Positions 51,101 to 61,622 of a DNA stretch of 64,000 bases are shown here, piece after piece. The DNA is from an uncultured Actinobacillus sp. GTDB lineage: Bacteria; Pseudomonadota; Gammaproteobacteria; Enterobacterales; Pasteurellaceae. Where the stretch lies: positions 62,001-126,000 of the forward strand of contig NZ_CAMEFX010000002.1 in the NCBI RefSeq assembly GCF_945915845.1, written 5' to 3'. The stretch's first letter is position 1. The number at the start of each line of letters is the position of its first letter. Made by a program: the position numbers and the translations under genes. The notes below the pieces were generated by a model. It saw only the letters and a list, made by a program, of their open reading frames with translations. It was not told where the DNA came from and did not search any database.

Positions 51101-52828
51101 TTACATTTTTTCAACCGTTTTAATACCAAGCAAATCTAAACCTTGTTTTAAGGTTTTTGCGGTTAAATAGGCTAATTTTAAACGGCTATTTTTGATATTT
51201 TCTTCCGCATTCAATATTGGGCAGGCTTCATAGAAACCAGAGAATGCACCTGCAAGTTCATAGAGATATTGGCACAGAATATGTGGCATCCCTTCTTTTG
51301 CTACACCGTTTAATGCCTCTTCAAATTGTAATAATTTGATTGCAAGAGCACGTTCTTTGTCTTCAGCCAAAAGAATATCGCCTGTTAATTGATCCGCATT
51401 AATGCCGGCGCGAGCGAAGATTGAACGAATACGTGTGTAAGCGTATTGCATATAAGGTGCAGTGTTACCTTCAAAGGTTAACATATTATCCCAATCGAAC
51501 ACGTAATCTGTGGTGCGGTTTTTACTTAAATCAGAATATTTTACTGAACCAATTGCTACGGCTTCTACCACAGCTGATTTTTCATCCGCGCTGAGTTCAG
51601 TGCTACGTTCAGCAATTAATTTGTCCGCACGCTCTACCGCTTCATCTAAGAGATCTTTTAATTTTACCGTGCCGCCAGAACGCGTTTTAAACGGTTTGCC
51701 ATCTTTACCTAACATCATACCAAAGAATGGATGTTCAAGAGAGAAACTATCTGGTACATAGCCTGCTTTACGCGTAATCAACCAGGCTTGTTGCATATGC
51801 TGTGATTGACGGCTATCAGAAAAAACGAGCACGCGATCCGCTTTTAATGTTTCATAACGGTATTTTGCCGCAGCAATATCTGTGGTGGTATAAAGGAAAC
51901 CACCATCTTTTTTCTGAACGATTACGCCCATTGGATCACCGTCTTTATTTTTAAATTCATCCAAGAACACAACGAGTGCGCCGTCATCTTCAACGGCTAA
52001 TTCTTTGGCTTTTAAATCAGCAACGATTTCAGGCAACATAGGATTGTACAAACTTTCACCCATCACATCGTTTTCAGTGAGGGTGACATTTAAACGGTTA
52101 TAGTTTTCTTGGTTATGGTGCATAGTAATATCCACCAACTTTTTCCACATCGTACGGCAATATTCATCGCCACTTTGTAGTCTCACCACATAATTACGGG
52201 CTTTTTCCGCAAAAATTTCATCTGAATCATAATGTTCTTTTGCTGCACGATAGAATGCTTCCAAATCGCTTAATTCCATTGCAGTGGCATTTTCATTTTC
52301 CATTTTTTCCAAATAAGCAATGAGCATGCCAAATTGCGTACCCCAATCCCCCACGTGATTAGCACGGATAACTTTGTTACCCAAAAATTCCAACGTGCGA
52401 ACAACCGCATCACCAATAATGGTTGAACGTAAATGTCCTACATGCATTTCTTTCGCTACATTTGGGGAGGAATAATCGACCACAATAGTTTGTGGTTTTT
52501 CAGTTTTAATGCCTAAATTGACCGCACTTAATTGCTGATTTGCATTTTGTGCCAACCAATTTTTGTCTAAGAAAATATTAATAAAGCCGGGACCGGCAAT
52601 TTCTAATTTTTCCGCTACGCCATGCAAATCCACTTTATCTAGCACTTTCTGCGCGAATTCACGAGGGTTTAAGCCTAATTTTTTCGCCGCGCCCATAATG
52701 CCGTTAGCTTGATAATCACCAAATTGTGGTTTACCTGATTGACGAACAGCAGCTTCGACACCTTGCTCTGCGCCTGCTGCTACCATTGCCTGTTGAATTT
52801 TATCTGATAAAAGTTGTTGAATATTCAC
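51101..52828 (-). CDS. argS: Arginyl-tRNA synthetase
   Basis: Class I synthetase charging tRNA-Arg, 575 residues. HIGH-type motif HVGH ([21 protein letters not shown]) and N-terminal tRNA-binding domain; the C-terminal DALR anticodon-binding domain ends in KTVEKM. Transcribed alone with its own terminator. Confidence 0.97.
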   Translation of the reverse strand: MNIQQLLSDKIQQAMVAAGAEQGVEAAVRQSGKPQFGDYQANGIMGAAKKLGLNPREFAQKVLDKVDLHGVAEKLEIAGPGFINIFLDKNWLAQNANQQLSAVNLGIKTEKPQTIVVDYSSPNVAKEMHVGHLRSTIIGDAVVRTLEFLGNKVIRANHVGDWGTQFGMLIAYLEKMENENATAMELSDLEAFYRAAKEHYDSDEIFAEKARNYVVRLQSGDEYCRTMWKKLVDITMHHNQENYNRLNVTLTENDVMGESLYNPMLPEIVADLKAKELAVEDDGALVVFLDEFKNKDGDPMGVIVQKKDGGFLYTTTDIAAAKYRYETLKADRVLVFSDSRQSQHMQQAWLITRKAGYVPDSFSLEHPFFGMMLGKDGKPFKTRSGGTVKLKDLLDEAVERADKLIAERSTELSADEKSAVVEAVAIGSVKYSDLSKNRTTDYVFDWDNMLTFEGNTAPYMQYAYTRIRSIFARAGINADQLTGDILLAEDKERALAIKLLQFEEALNGVAKEGMPHILCQYLYELAGAFSGFYEACPILNAEENIKNSRLKLAYLTAKTLKQGLDLLGIKTVEKM

Positions 52829-52927
52829 GTTTTACCTATTTATAAATTGAGAAGAAAAATATGCTGTATGATACCGAAGTATGCCTGATTGGAAAAGGTT
52901 TTTTATTATCACAAGGTAATGCTGTCA

Positions 52928-53395
52928 TTATGCTTCACGACATTCCAACCAACGCGTGCGTTTCCCTTGGTGATTTTTGTAATACACAGAACTATTTTGA
53001 CGAGCAATCAAATCAATATAACTGCCCTGAATGGGATTATATGAGCGGTAAACCACCTCAAATCGACTACCACGAGCATTAAGAGTGCGATTTTCAATAT
53101 GATCAAAAGGTTCCGCCTTACCACCATCAAGCTGGAAATAAATGCCAAAATTTTCTTTCATTCGGCTTTCTCGAGATAATGGAAAATAAGCGTATAACAA
53201 CGAATTTGAACCTGTTTCGAAATTTCGACAGCGATAATAATAGCGTTTATAGTGAGCAGGGTTAGATAATTCCACCAGACTAATATTTTCTTTTAAATAA
53301 CCTTTTTTTATTGTTTTGACGCTTTTCGCTTTATGCGTACAAGCAAAAAGTAGGGTAATTGTTAATGTCATTAAAATGAATTTAAATTTATTCAT
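52928..53395 (-). CDS. Small lipoprotein, unknown function
   Basis: 155 residues with a signal peptide and lipobox FAC (MNKFKFILMTLTITLLFACTH). The mature part is rich in Tyr, Arg and Ser (HYKRYYYRCRNFETGSNSLL, RGSRFEVVYRSYNPIQGSYI) and contains three further Cys, possibly two forming a disulfide. No family recognised. It stands between argS and the direct hairpin repeats. Confidence 0.65.
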   Translation of the reverse strand: MNKFKFILMTLTITLLFACTHKAKSVKTIKKGYLKENISLVELSNPAHYKRYYYRCRNFETGSNSLLYAYFPLSRESRMKENFGIYFQLDGGKAEPFDHIENRTLNARGSRFEVVYRSYNPIQGSYIDLIARQNSSVYYKNHQGKRTRWLECREA

Positions 53396-53500
53396 CGTCT
53401 AATCTCAATAAGTCTAGCTAAAATTTTGTTGCGCTATAATAGCGGAAAATTTTGAGTGTGCAAGCGAGAGAGTTTATTGTGAACTAAGTTTTTGACTGGC

Positions 53501-53700
53501 TTTTCAACAAGCGGTCGAAATCGCTTTCAAAATTGCAATTAAGTTAATTTGTAGAAGTTATCCGGAAATTCCAGATAACTGAATCGCCCACGGCTCACAC
53601 CGTGGGTTACGCATGATGTTGCTCCGCTGGAACAAGTTAGGTTTTCGTGCCGGCGGCACGATACTATGCTTAATTTAGGGAGGAAGCCCTAGAAGCATTT
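53501..53700 (+). repeat. Tandem-hairpin element, family 2, copy A
   Basis: About 200 bases repeated directly at 53905-54107. It starts TTTTCAACAAGCGGTCGAAA (ACAAGCGGT is the core of the Actinobacillus-type uptake signal) and includes five hairpins, here partly decayed: the GTTATCCGG/CCAGATAAC, CCCACGGC/CCGTGGG, TTGCTCC/GGAACAA, CGTGCC/GGCACG and a weak final AGGG/CCCT stem. It overlaps the stop of the coding remnant below. Confidence 0.8.
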
Positions 53701-53924
53701 TCCATATTTTGCCATTTATCGAAATCGATATTTCCCTTTGCCTTGCCCACATCTATTCGTGAAAAAATACGATTAGCTAAAATTTGAGAAAGTGCGGCGA
53801 TATGTTTCTGGGTTTTCTCTGAATGTCTTGTTTTTTCGTCAGGACTTTGCTCAATGTCTTGTTTTTTGTGTTCAATGTCCTGTTTTTGTTTTTCAATGTC
53901 CTGTTTTTCAACAAGCGGTTGAAA
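53670..53924 (-). pseudogene. Coiled-coil gene remnant without a start codon
   Basis: An open minus-strand frame of 84 codons with no ATG. It begins with tandem units (EKQDIEKQKQDIEHKKQDIEQ), the source of the repeated CAATGTCCTGTTTTT on the plus strand; a fourth unit is shifted by one base, which hints at a frameshift. It continues HIAALSQILANRIFSRIDVGKAK and stops within the family 2 element. The front part is missing. I do not know the family. Confidence 0.35.
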
Positions 53925-54107
53925 CTACTTTTAAAATGACAATTAAGTTAATTTGTAGAAGTTATCCGGAAATTCCGGATAACTAAATTGCCCACGGCTT
54001 ACGCCGTGGGTTACGCATAATGTTGCTCCGCTGGAGCAAGTTAGGTTTTCGTGCCAGCGGCACGATACTATGCTTAACCTAGGGCGTAAGCCCTAGGGGC
54101 ATTATAG
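53905..54107 (+). repeat. Tandem-hairpin element, family 2, copy B
   Basis: The better-preserved copy: GTTATCCGGAA/TTCCGGATAAC (53961-53983), CCCACGGC-ttac-GCCGTGGG (53991-54010), TTGCTCC-gct-GGAGCAA (54023-54039), TCGTGCC-agc-GGCACGA (54049-54065) and CCTAGGGC-gtaa-GCCCTAGG (54078-54097). It ends at the stop of the phase-variable lipoprotein gene (minus strand). Confidence 0.85.
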
Positions 54108-54671
54108 GGCATCAATAGAACTCCAATTAAATAACCATTCTCCATTTGGCTGTTTTATAGCCGTATATCTCCCATTAAAGGTTTCTTGGCTTTGTGGAGA
54201 AACAAACAATACTCTAAAACTAAAAGCATTGTTGGCTTTTTTCTTAATACTATCAATTCGTTGAACATTGACACAGCCTGATTTATGGTATTGCATTTGT
54301 CTTACTGGCGATAATGGATAAGGCATTCCTACGCTGCTTTCGTCTTGATAAGCTCGTAGCTGATCATCTTTTTCACAGGCAATGAGTGGTAAAACTTTAT
54401 TTAAGGTTGGCGATGCGTCAAGGAATAATGATTTCACATTATTTGCTGGAGTAGCCTTATTTAAGGCAGTTGATGTCGTTTCTTTAGTTTGGTTATCAAT
54501 AAATTGACCTGATAAGGTTTCATTAACTGAACGTAAAACATTTGTTGCTTGTGTCCCCACATCTGTTATTGCTTGACAAGCGGATAAGCCCAAACACACT
54601 AAAGCGGTAAGCGGTAAGCGGTAAGCGGTAAGCGGTAAGCGGTAAGCGGTAAGCGGTAAGCGGTAAGCCAT
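54102..54671 (-). CDS. Lipoprotein with heptanucleotide repeat in the signal peptide (phase-variable)
   Basis: 189 residues. Right after ATG-G the minus-strand DNA carries nine TACCGCT heptamers (plus 54603-54668), giving AYRLPLT three times; then ALVCLGLSAC with the lipobox LSAC. Loss or gain of one 7-base unit shifts the frame, so expression should switch on and off; the present nine copies are in frame. A TAGGAG site sits 6 bases before the ATG, so translation must pass the repeat. The mature part is Ser/Thr/Asn-rich with a few Cys; function unknown. It is followed by a family 2 hairpin element. Confidence 0.8.
   Translation of the reverse strand: MAYRLPLTAYRLPLTAYRLPLTALVCLGLSACQAITDVGTQATNVLRSVNETLSGQFIDNQTKETTSTALNKATPANNVKSLFLDASPTLNKVLPLIACEKDDQLRAYQDESSVGMPYPLSPVRQMQYHKSGCVNVQRIDSIKKKANNAFSFRVLFVSPQSQETFNGRYTAIKQPNGEWLFNWSSIDAL
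54603..54668. repeat. Heptanucleotide simple sequence repeat, 9 copies
   Basis: AGCGGTA repeated nine times plus three bases, with no imperfection. It lies within the first 22 codons of the lipoprotein gene. Seven is not a multiple of three, so slippage changes frame. Confidence 0.97.
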
Positions 54672-54783
54672 ATTATACTCCTATTTTTTGTTTATATATT
54701 GTTCTAAATTATAAGAAAATTTTTTCTAAAAGAAAATTAAGAAATGGTGGGAATGATAAATCCCACCAATCTATTTTACTTCT

Positions 54784-57700
54784 TTACTTCATCGCCACTC
54801 CCAACCACTTCACCATCTCTTTCTCATTCCACCCCTTGCGTTTCGCATAATCCACCGCTTGATCTTCATCAATACGTCCAAGGGTGAAATAATTACTCGC
54901 AGGGTGGGTGAAGTACCAGCCACAGACGCTTGCCGCAGGCCACATTGCGTAGCTTTCGGTGAGTTTCATTCCGATGCGTTGTTCCACTTCCAGTAAATCC
55001 CAGATGATCTGTTTTTCCGTGTGTTCTGGGCAGCTTGGGTAGCCGGGGGCAGGGCGGATGCCGATGTATTCTTCACGGATTAGGCGGTCGTTGTCCAAGC
55101 TTTCATCGGTGTAGCCCCAAACTTTGGTGCGGAGTTCAAAGTGCAGGTATTCCGCCATTGCTTCGGCTAAACGGTCGCCGACCGCTTGGAGCAAGATGGC
55201 GTTGTAGTCGTCCCCTGCGGCTTTGTAGCCTTCCACTAAATCGTGTTCTTCAATCCCTGCACAGACGGCGAACATACCTAACCAGTCTTGTTTGCCGCTG
55301 GCTTTGCTTGCGATAAAGTCGCTCAAGCAAAGGTTGTACGGGCTTTTGCTGTTTTTGCCACGTTCGCTTTGTTGGCGGAGGTTATAGACTTTGCCTGCCA
55401 CTAAAGTGCGGTCGGCATTTTGATAGATTTCAATATCATCGCCCACGCTGTTGGCTGGGAAAATCCCCATAATGCCGCTTGGGTTGAGCTTGTGATTTTG
55501 CTCTAATTCGTCCAACACTTTTTGTGCATCGTTCCACACTCGGTGGGCTTCTTCACCGCCTTCAGGGTAGTCGAAGGCGTCAGGATAACCGCCCATTAAG
55601 CCCCATAAACGGAAGAATGGCGACCAGTCGATAAATTTCCGCAAGGTCGCAATCGGCACGTTTTTATATTCCATAATGCCTGTTTGTTTCGGTGTTGGCA
55701 CTTGATAATCCGCCCATTCGCCACTGAACGCATCAAAGGCATTTTTGCGAGCCTCTTCAATCGGCAACTGCTTGCGTGGGGCTTTTTTGTTGGCAAAAGC
55801 GTCTTGAATTTGCTCGTACTCTTTCTTCATTCGTTCCCACAGTTCCGCTTTGGTATCTGGGTTCATCAATGCCGCACAAACCGTTACCGCACGAGAGGCG
55901 TTGGTGGTGTAAATCACTTCGTGCTTATATTTCGGATAAAGTTTAATCGCTGTATGCTCTTTGGAGGTGGTTGCTCCGCCGATAATCACAGGAATATTCA
56001 AATTCAAGCGGTTCATTTCGCCTAAGAAATATTCCATTTCGTCAAGGGACGGCGTGATCAAACCGCTTAAGCCGATGATGTCCGCTTTTTCGTCAATCGC
56101 CGTTTGAATGATCTTATCCGCAGGCACCATTACGCCTAAGTCGATCACTTCAAAGTTATTACATTGCAACACCACGCTCACGATATTTTTACCGATGTCG
56201 TGAACATCGCCTTTTACAGTGGCAATCACCACTTTACCGCTTGATGAACCTTTCTGTTTGGTGGCATTGATAAACGGTTCTAAATAAGCAACCGACTGTT
56301 TCATCACACGAGCGGATTTCACCACTTGCGGTAGGAACATTTTACCATCACCGAACAAATCGCCCACCACGTCCATACCGTCCATTAGCGGCCCTTCGAT
56401 CACTTCGAGCGGTGTCGGGAATTTTTGGCGCGCTTCTTCGGTATCTTCGATAATATAGTTGGTGATCCCTTTCACAAGGGCGTGTTTCAACCGCTCTTCT
56501 ACAGCCCAAGTACGCCATTCGGCAACGCCACTGTCTTCATTGCTACTAGCGGTCACATTTCGGTATTTTTCTGCAATATCTAACAGGCGATCGGTCGCAT
56601 CAGGACGGCGATTTAACACCGCATCTTCAATCACATCACGCAATTCCGGATCAAGATCGTCATAAATCGCCAGTTGCCCCGCATTCACGATCCCCATATC
56701 CATTCCTTGCTTGATAGCGTGGTAAAGGAACACGGCGTGAATGGCTTCACGCATCACATTGTTACCACGGAACGAGAAGGACACATTCGACACACCGCCC
56801 GAAATTTTGGCGTGCGGTAGGCTACGTTTAATGCGACCTGTGGCGTTGATAAAGTCCACGCCGTAGTTATTGTGTTCTTCAATCCCCGTACCGATGGCAA
56901 AAATGTTCGGGTCAAAAATAATATCTTCAGGCGGAAAGCCCACTTGGTTCACGAGAATATCGTAAGCTCGGGTACAGATTTCTACCTTGCGTTCTTCGGT
57001 GTCCGCTTGCCCCACTTCGTCAAACGCCATCACGACCACCGCCGCACCATAACGGCGAACCAGTTTCGCTTGGTGGATAAATTTTTCTTCGCCTTCTTTG
57101 AGGGAAATGGAGTTTACAATTCCCTTACCTTGCACCGATTGCAAACCAGCTTCAATCACTTCCCATTTGGACGAGTCAATCATCACAGGCACTTTCGCCG
57201 CATCAGGTTCTGTCGCCATAATGTTAAGGAAACGGGTCATACATTTTTGCGAGTCGAGCAAGGCTTCGTCCATATTCACGTCAATCACTTGCGCACCGTT
57301 TTCCACCTGATCGATAGCAATCTCAATGGCTTCGCTAAATTTTTCTTCTTTAATCAAACGCTTAAACTTCGCCGAACCTGTTACGTTATTGCGTTCGCCC
57401 ACGTTCACAAACAGGCTTTCATCATCAATGTTTAACGGCTCAAGCCCCGACAAACGCATTGCGGTTTTGATTTCAGGTAAAGCACGAGGTTTAATCCCTG
57501 CCACCACATCGGCAAAAGCTTTGATATGTTCAGGTGTGGTACCGCAACAGCCACCCACGATATTTAAGAAACCGCTTTCCGCCCACTCTTTGATGTGAGC
57601 CGCCATTTCTTCTGCCCCCAAATCGTAGCCGCCAAAGGCATTTGGCAAGCCGGCATTCGGGTGAACGGACACATAGGTTTCACAGATTTTCGACATCACT

Positions 57701-58473
57701 TCCACATAAGGACGCAACTCTTTCGGCCCTAAGGCACAGTTCAAACCAAAGCTGAGCGGTTTCGCGTGGCGGAGCGAGTTGTAAAAGGCTTCGGTGGTTT
57801 GCCCCGAAAGGGTACGCCCGGAGGCATCGGTAATCGTCCCCGAAATCATAATCGGCAATTCCACGCCCAGTTCTTCAAACACTTGGTCAATGGCAAAGGC
57901 AGCGGCTTTGGCGTTCAAGGTATCGAAGATGGTTTCGATCATAATGATGTCCGAACCGCCTTCAATTAAGCCACGGGTTGCTTCCGCATAGGCATCGACT
58001 AATTCCATAAAGGTAATGTTACGGAAACCGGGATCGTTCACATTTGGCGAAATCGAGGCGGTGCGGTTAGTTGGGCCGAGAATACCTGCCACAAAACGCG
58101 GTTTTTCAGGCGTGCTGTATTTATCCGCCGCAATGCGAGCCAGTTTTGCCCCTGCAAAATTCAGCTCATAAGCCACCGCTTGTAAGTCGTAATCCGCCTG
58201 TGCAATGGTGGTGGAACTGAACGTATTGGTTTCAATAATATCCGCCCCAGCTTCAAGGTATTTCTCGTGAATAGAGGAAATCACTAAAGGTTGCGTTAGG
58301 GTAAGCAGATCGTTATTACCACGCAGATCCACGCTAGAATTTTTAAAACGCTCACCACGGAAATCCGCTTCGGTCAGTTTAAATTGTTGGATCATCGTCC
58401 CCATCGCACCGTCTAAAATCAAGATACGTTGTGCAAGGGCAGTTTTTAATTGTTCAATTCGGTTGTGTTGCAT
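54784..58473 (-). CDS. metH: Cobalamin-dependent methionine synthase
   Basis: Transfers the methyl group from methyltetrahydrofolate to homocysteine through methylcobalamin. About 1229 residues (E. coli 1227): homocysteine domain ([10 protein letters not shown]; zinc Cys in GLNCALG and [10 protein letters not shown]), pterin domain ([16 protein letters not shown]), cobalamin domain ([13 protein letters not shown], the cobalt-ligand DVHDIG) and the C-terminal AdoMet reactivation domain ([15 protein letters not shown]). Start at 58473 ([10 protein letters not shown]) fits; the TTG at 58497 adds eight residues. Confidence 0.97.
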   Translation of the reverse strand: MQHNRIEQLKTALAQRILILDGAMGTMIQQFKLTEADFRGERFKNSSVDLRGNNDLLTLTQPLVISSIHEKYLEAGADIIETNTFSSTTIAQADYDLQAVAYELNFAGAKLARIAADKYSTPEKPRFVAGILGPTNRTASISPNVNDPGFRNITFMELVDAYAEATRGLIEGGSDIIMIETIFDTLNAKAAAFAIDQVFEELGVELPIMISGTITDASGRTLSGQTTEAFYNSLRHAKPLSFGLNCALGPKELRPYVEVMSKICETYVSVHPNAGLPNAFGGYDLGAEEMAAHIKEWAESGFLNIVGGCCGTTPEHIKAFADVVAGIKPRALPEIKTAMRLSGLEPLNIDDESLFVNVGERNNVTGSAKFKRLIKEEKFSEAIEIAIDQVENGAQVIDVNMDEALLDSQKCMTRFLNIMATEPDAAKVPVMIDSSKWEVIEAGLQSVQGKGIVNSISLKEGEEKFIHQAKLVRRYGAAVVVMAFDEVGQADTEERKVEICTRAYDILVNQVGFPPEDIIFDPNIFAIGTGIEEHNNYGVDFINATGRIKRSLPHAKISGGVSNVSFSFRGNNVMREAIHAVFLYHAIKQGMDMGIVNAGQLAIYDDLDPELRDVIEDAVLNRRPDATDRLLDIAEKYRNVTASSNEDSGVAEWRTWAVEERLKHALVKGITNYIIEDTEEARQKFPTPLEVIEGPLMDGMDVVGDLFGDGKMFLPQVVKSARVMKQSVAYLEPFINATKQKGSSSGKVVIATVKGDVHDIGKNIVSVVLQCNNFEVIDLGVMVPADKIIQTAIDEKADIIGLSGLITPSLDEMEYFLGEMNRLNLNIPVIIGGATTSKEHTAIKLYPKYKHEVIYTTNASRAVTVCAALMNPDTKAELWERMKKEYEQIQDAFANKKAPRKQLPIEEARKNAFDAFSGEWADYQVPTPKQTGIMEYKNVPIATLRKFIDWSPFFRLWGLMGGYPDAFDYPEGGEEAHRVWNDAQKVLDELEQNHKLNPSGIMGIFPANSVGDDIEIYQNADRTLVAGKVYNLRQQSERGKNSKSPYNLCLSDFIASKASGKQDWLGMFAVCAGIEEHDLVEGYKAAGDDYNAILLQAVGDRLAEAMAEYLHFELRTKVWGYTDESLDNDRLIREEYIGIRPAPGYPSCPEHTEKQIIWDLLEVEQRIGMKLTESYAMWPAASVCGWYFTHPASNYFTLGRIDEDQAVDYAKRKGWNEKEMVKWLGVAMK

Positions 58474-58599
58474 AGGGTTTCCAATACATAAAAACAAGAT
58501 TAATAAACGAGATAATAGGGAGCAGGGGCAAAAGTGTCAAATGTTGTTTGGCGATATATCTTGTTTTTTCTTTAAAAGTTTTTAGAGGTTAAAATTTGA

Positions 58600-58627
58600 T
58601 TGCATTTTGTTTTTTTTTTTGTACAAT
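58600..58627 (+). promoter_or_regulatory. Promoter with an 11-T tract in the spacer
   Basis: TTGCAT (58600-58605), a 16-base spacer with 11 T (58610-58620), TACAAT (58622-58627), 45 bases before the lipoprotein ATG at 58672. Length change of the tract would alter the spacing and hence expression. Confidence 0.5.
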
Positions 58628-58671
58628 CAAAATGGCTTGTTTAACGCACTATTTTATAAGGATCATTACAA

Positions 58672-59235
58672 ATGAAAAAAGTATTATTAATTGCTATTAC
58701 CGTTGTTGGTTTAGTTGGTTGTTCAGGTACTTTAAACATAAGCAATCAACTTCATAGTTACCAATCTCAGAATTATACAAAGGTCGATTCTTCTATTCTT
58801 CTTGGTGATTTTACATATGAACCAGCACAACAAGGTCGTCTAAAAGAAAGTCAGCTAGAAAATACTGCTGTAGGAACAATTTATCTTGATAGAAGTGTAG
58901 CTGAAATTGTGAAGCAAATTACAGCAAAAGAATTGCAACTTACTGGTATTAATATCGGTACGGGAAATTTAAAGCTTTTAGGCAATGTGAAACAATTTAA
59001 GATGGATGATTTAGGTTATAGTGTAGATTTTATTTACACGATTAATTATAAATTAATGAAAAATAATTCAGTTCTATGGGACAGAGATTATTCTCCTAAA
59101 AGGGTGACAGTATCAAAATTTGAATCACATCCGCAAATGATGATTACAAATCAAATATACAGAATGATTGGTGCAGGATATGATAAGTTTATTAATGATA
59201 CTGGAGTGAAACAACTTTTAGAAACAAATAAATAA
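58672..59235 (+). CDS. Lipoprotein of unknown function, 187 residues
   Basis: Signal peptide MKKVLLIAITVVGLVGC with lipobox LVGC. The mature part has LGDFTYEPAQQGRLKESQLENTAVGTIYLDRSVAEIVKQITAKELQLTGI, which resembles YajG-like lipoproteins in outline. The C-terminal half has an aromatic beta-strand run (YSVDFIYTINYKLM). Divergent from metH. A hairpin follows at 59247-59284. Confidence 0.6.
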   Translation: MKKVLLIAITVVGLVGCSGTLNISNQLHSYQSQNYTKVDSSILLGDFTYEPAQQGRLKESQLENTAVGTIYLDRSVAEIVKQITAKELQLTGINIGTGNLKLLGNVKQFKMDDLGYSVDFIYTINYKLMKNNSVLWDRDYSPKRVTVSKFESHPQMMITNQIYRMIGAGYDKFINDTGVKQLLETNK

Positions 59236-59246
59236 GCTTTCTTATT

Positions 59247-59284
59247 GGCGGTTACTTCCTTGTAAAATTTATTAAAAGTGACCG
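59247..59284 (+). terminator. Hairpin after the 187-residue lipoprotein gene
   Basis: GCGGTTACTT (59247 on) pairs with AAGTGACCGC with one wobble. Its right arm continues into TTGCACTTTATTATTT. Confidence 0.6.
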
Positions 59285-59547
59285 CTTGCACTTTATTATT
59301 TAAATTTCTCTGTGAATATCACCGCTTTTTTTTCCCTTCCTGTAATTTTTAGGTAAAATACGCCAATTATTTTTTATCAATAACAATACAATATAGGACA
59401 TTTACTACCCTTACAAAAAAGCAGACCTGTAGTTAGCCATTACGTACTGCAGTAATAAGATTATAAGTACCTAAAGACAAGATTTTTTATCTCCAGAAGC
59501 ATTGATGAAAGAGATGTGCTCAAAATAAAAATGAATTTCGTAACACA
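59285..59547. other. AT-rich gap before metC
   Basis: I see no gene, tRNA or strong repeat here apart from a short TACTGCAGTA palindrome near 59446. Confidence 0.4.
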
Positions 59548-59572
59548 AAGTGCGGTAATTTTGACCGCACTT
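59548..59572 (-). terminator. Inverted uptake-signal pair after metC
   Basis: Exact AAGTGCGGT and ACCGCACTT separated by seven bases form a perfect stem just downstream of metC; the T-run on the minus strand is short (GTG follows), while the plus side has TCTTTATT. Confidence 0.75.
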
Positions 59573-59588
59573 CTTTATTCTAGGTTTT

Positions 59589-60782
59589 TTAGCCTTTCAA
59601 CCGCTCAAACCCCGCTTCAAGATCCGCGATTAATTCATCGGTATCTTCAAAACCAATATGCACACGGATTAAGGTTCCTGTTAAAGTGCGGTCAATATTC
59701 GGGCGAATTCGTTTAAGTTCTTCGGGTTGAGTGTACAAAATCAAACTTTCATAACCGCCCCAAGAATATGCCATGGTGAAAAGTTCAAAATGATCCATAA
59801 AGGCAGAAAGTTTGTCGTGGCTAAGTTTTTCGTTTAACTCAAATGAGAATAATCCGGCGGAACCGGTAAAATCACGGGCAAAAAACTCATGCCCCGGGCA
59901 ACTTGGTAGGGCAGGGTGGTAAACTGCTTTCACTTCAGGGCGTTGTACGAGCCATTTCGCTACTTTAATACTACTTTCTGTATGTTGTTTAAAACGTACT
60001 GTTAAGGAACGAATACCGCGCGCGGTGGTGTAAGCGGTGTCGGCATCTACCATTTGTCCCATTAAATAAGAATTTTCGCGCAGTTGATCCCAACAACGGG
60101 CGTTAGAAACCGCAGTACCAATCATCGCATCGGAATGTCCTACCAAGTATTTTGTGCCGGCTTGAATAGAAATATCCACGCCGTAATCTAAGGCTTTAAA
60201 TAAAATACCGCCCGCCCAAGTGTTGTCGATTATAATGACGATTTCAGGGTTTACTTCACGCGCAGCTTTGACCATAGCCGGGACATCTTGTACTTCCATG
60301 GTTAATGAGCTTGGGCTTTCTAAGAATAATACTTTGGTATTGGGTTGAATGAGATCTTTTATTTGTGCGCCAATTAATGGATCGTAATAGGTTGTGGTAA
60401 TTCCCATTTTACTTAAGATTGTATTACAAAAATCTTGAGTCGGTTCATAAGCCGCCCCGGTCATCAATACATGATCGCCTGATTGAACAAAGGCTAAAAT
60501 AGCATTGGTGACGGCGGCTGCGCCACAAGGGTATAGATAACAACCGGCACCGTTTTCCATTTCAGTCATTAAATCTTGTAAGGCAAAATGGGTCAGTGTG
60601 CCGCGGCGACCGTAAAATAAGGCTTGTTTGGCGCGGTTAATGGTGGCTTCTTTTTTATGAGCAAGGTTTTCGAACACCAAGGAAGATGCGCGTTGAAGCA
60701 CAGGATTTACGGAACCTTGGGTAAGGCGTTTATTGCGCCCTGCGTGAACTAAAGTGGTGGCAAGAGAGTGTTTTTTTTGCAT
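59589..60782 (-). CDS. metC: Cystathionine beta-lyase
   Basis: PLP enzyme splitting cystathionine to homocysteine for methionine synthesis; it shares the pathway with metH nearby. 397 residues from the ATG at 60782 (AGGACG upstream); the longer frame adds an unsupported 18 residues. The PLP lysine is in [18 protein letters not shown] and the N-terminal [22 protein letters not shown] is as in MetC. Confidence 0.93.
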   Translation of the reverse strand: MQKKHSLATTLVHAGRNKRLTQGSVNPVLQRASSLVFENLAHKKEATINRAKQALFYGRRGTLTHFALQDLMTEMENGAGCYLYPCGAAAVTNAILAFVQSGDHVLMTGAAYEPTQDFCNTILSKMGITTTYYDPLIGAQIKDLIQPNTKVLFLESPSSLTMEVQDVPAMVKAAREVNPEIVIIIDNTWAGGILFKALDYGVDISIQAGTKYLVGHSDAMIGTAVSNARCWDQLRENSYLMGQMVDADTAYTTARGIRSLTVRFKQHTESSIKVAKWLVQRPEVKAVYHPALPSCPGHEFFARDFTGSAGLFSFELNEKLSHDKLSAFMDHFELFTMAYSWGGYESLILYTQPEELKRIRPNIDRTLTGTLIRVHIGFEDTDELIADLEAGFERLKG

Positions 60783-60937
60783 ATTACGTCCTGTTAGGAA
60801 AAATAGATTAAAATAATAGATAAAATCAACTACCAAAGTGCGGTGGATTTACATAGAATTTTCAGCGTTAATTTTGCACTTGAATTCACTTCTGTGCAAA
60901 AGTTTTTTTCAACCACCTTTTTATTAGGAGAACAATT

Positions 60938-61540
60938 ATGGTATTAGTCACTCGTCCGGCACCGGATTTTACATCGGCAGCAGTTTTAGGTAATGGCGAA
61001 ATCGTTGATAACTTCAACTTTAAACAACACATCGCAGGGAAAGCAGCAGTAATTTTCTTCTACCCATTAGACTTTACTTTCGTTTGCCCATCTGAATTAA
61101 TCGCATTCGACCACCGTTATGAAGAATTCAAAAAACGTGGTGTAGAAGTGGTTGGTGTGTCAATCGACTCTCAATTCACACACAACGCGTGGCGTAATAC
61201 CGCAACTGAAAACGGCGGTATCGGTAAAGTTCAATACGCATTAGCGGCAGACGTTAAACACGAAATCGCACAAGCGTACGGCATTGAACACCCGGAAGCA
61301 GGCGTGGCATTACGTGCATCATTCTTAATCGACAAAAACGGTATCGTGCGTCACCAAGTAGTTAACGATTTACCATTAGGTCGTAACATCGATGAAATGT
61401 TACGTATGGTTGATGCGTTACAATTCCACGAAGAGCACGGCGAAGTTTGCCCGGCACAATGGGAAAAAGGCAAAGAAGGTATGAAAGACAACCCTGAAGG
61501 TGTTGCTAAATACTTAAAACAAAATGCTGACAAACTATAA
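60938..61540 (+). CDS. 2-Cys peroxiredoxin (AhpC/Tsa family)
   Basis: Reduces hydrogen peroxide and organic peroxides with thioredoxin-type donors. 200 residues with the peroxidatic Cys in DFTFVCPSEL and the resolving Cys in GEVCPAQW, so a typical 2-Cys dimeric enzyme. Biased codons suggest high expression. A good AGGAGAAC site precedes the ATG and a strong terminator follows. No ahpF is adjacent. Confidence 0.92.
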   Translation: MVLVTRPAPDFTSAAVLGNGEIVDNFNFKQHIAGKAAVIFFYPLDFTFVCPSELIAFDHRYEEFKKRGVEVVGVSIDSQFTHNAWRNTATENGGIGKVQYALAADVKHEIAQAYGIEHPEAGVALRASFLIDKNGIVRHQVVNDLPLGRNIDEMLRMVDALQFHEEHGEVCPAQWEKGKEGMKDNPEGVAKYLKQNADKL

Positions 61541-61560
61541 TTCGTAATTTATTGATAAAA

Positions 61561-61595
61561 GAGCCACACTATTTTTGCTAGTGTGGCTCTTTTGT
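61561..61595 (+). terminator. Terminator of the peroxiredoxin gene
   Basis: Perfect 11-base stem GAGCCACACTA / TAGTGTGGCTC with a TTTTTGC loop, then TTTTGTTGTTT. It also faces the end of the thiBPQ operon. Confidence 0.93.
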
Positions 61596-61622
61596 TGTTT
61601 GCGATACGCCGATATGGCGAAA

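Noticed and set aside
53792..53986. Plus-strand 64-codon frame rich in Phe, Cys and Gln
   Set aside because: It is the shadow of the minus-strand KQDIE tandem units and runs into the hairpin repeat.
54603..54668. Minisatellite coding only a repeated peptide without regulatory meaning
   Set aside because: The unit is seven bases, not a multiple of three, so slippage must change the frame; a phase switch is the better reading.
58498..58671. Possible cobalamin or SAM riboswitch upstream of metH
   Set aside because: The gap is short and AT-rich and lacks the conserved B12-box or SAM stems.
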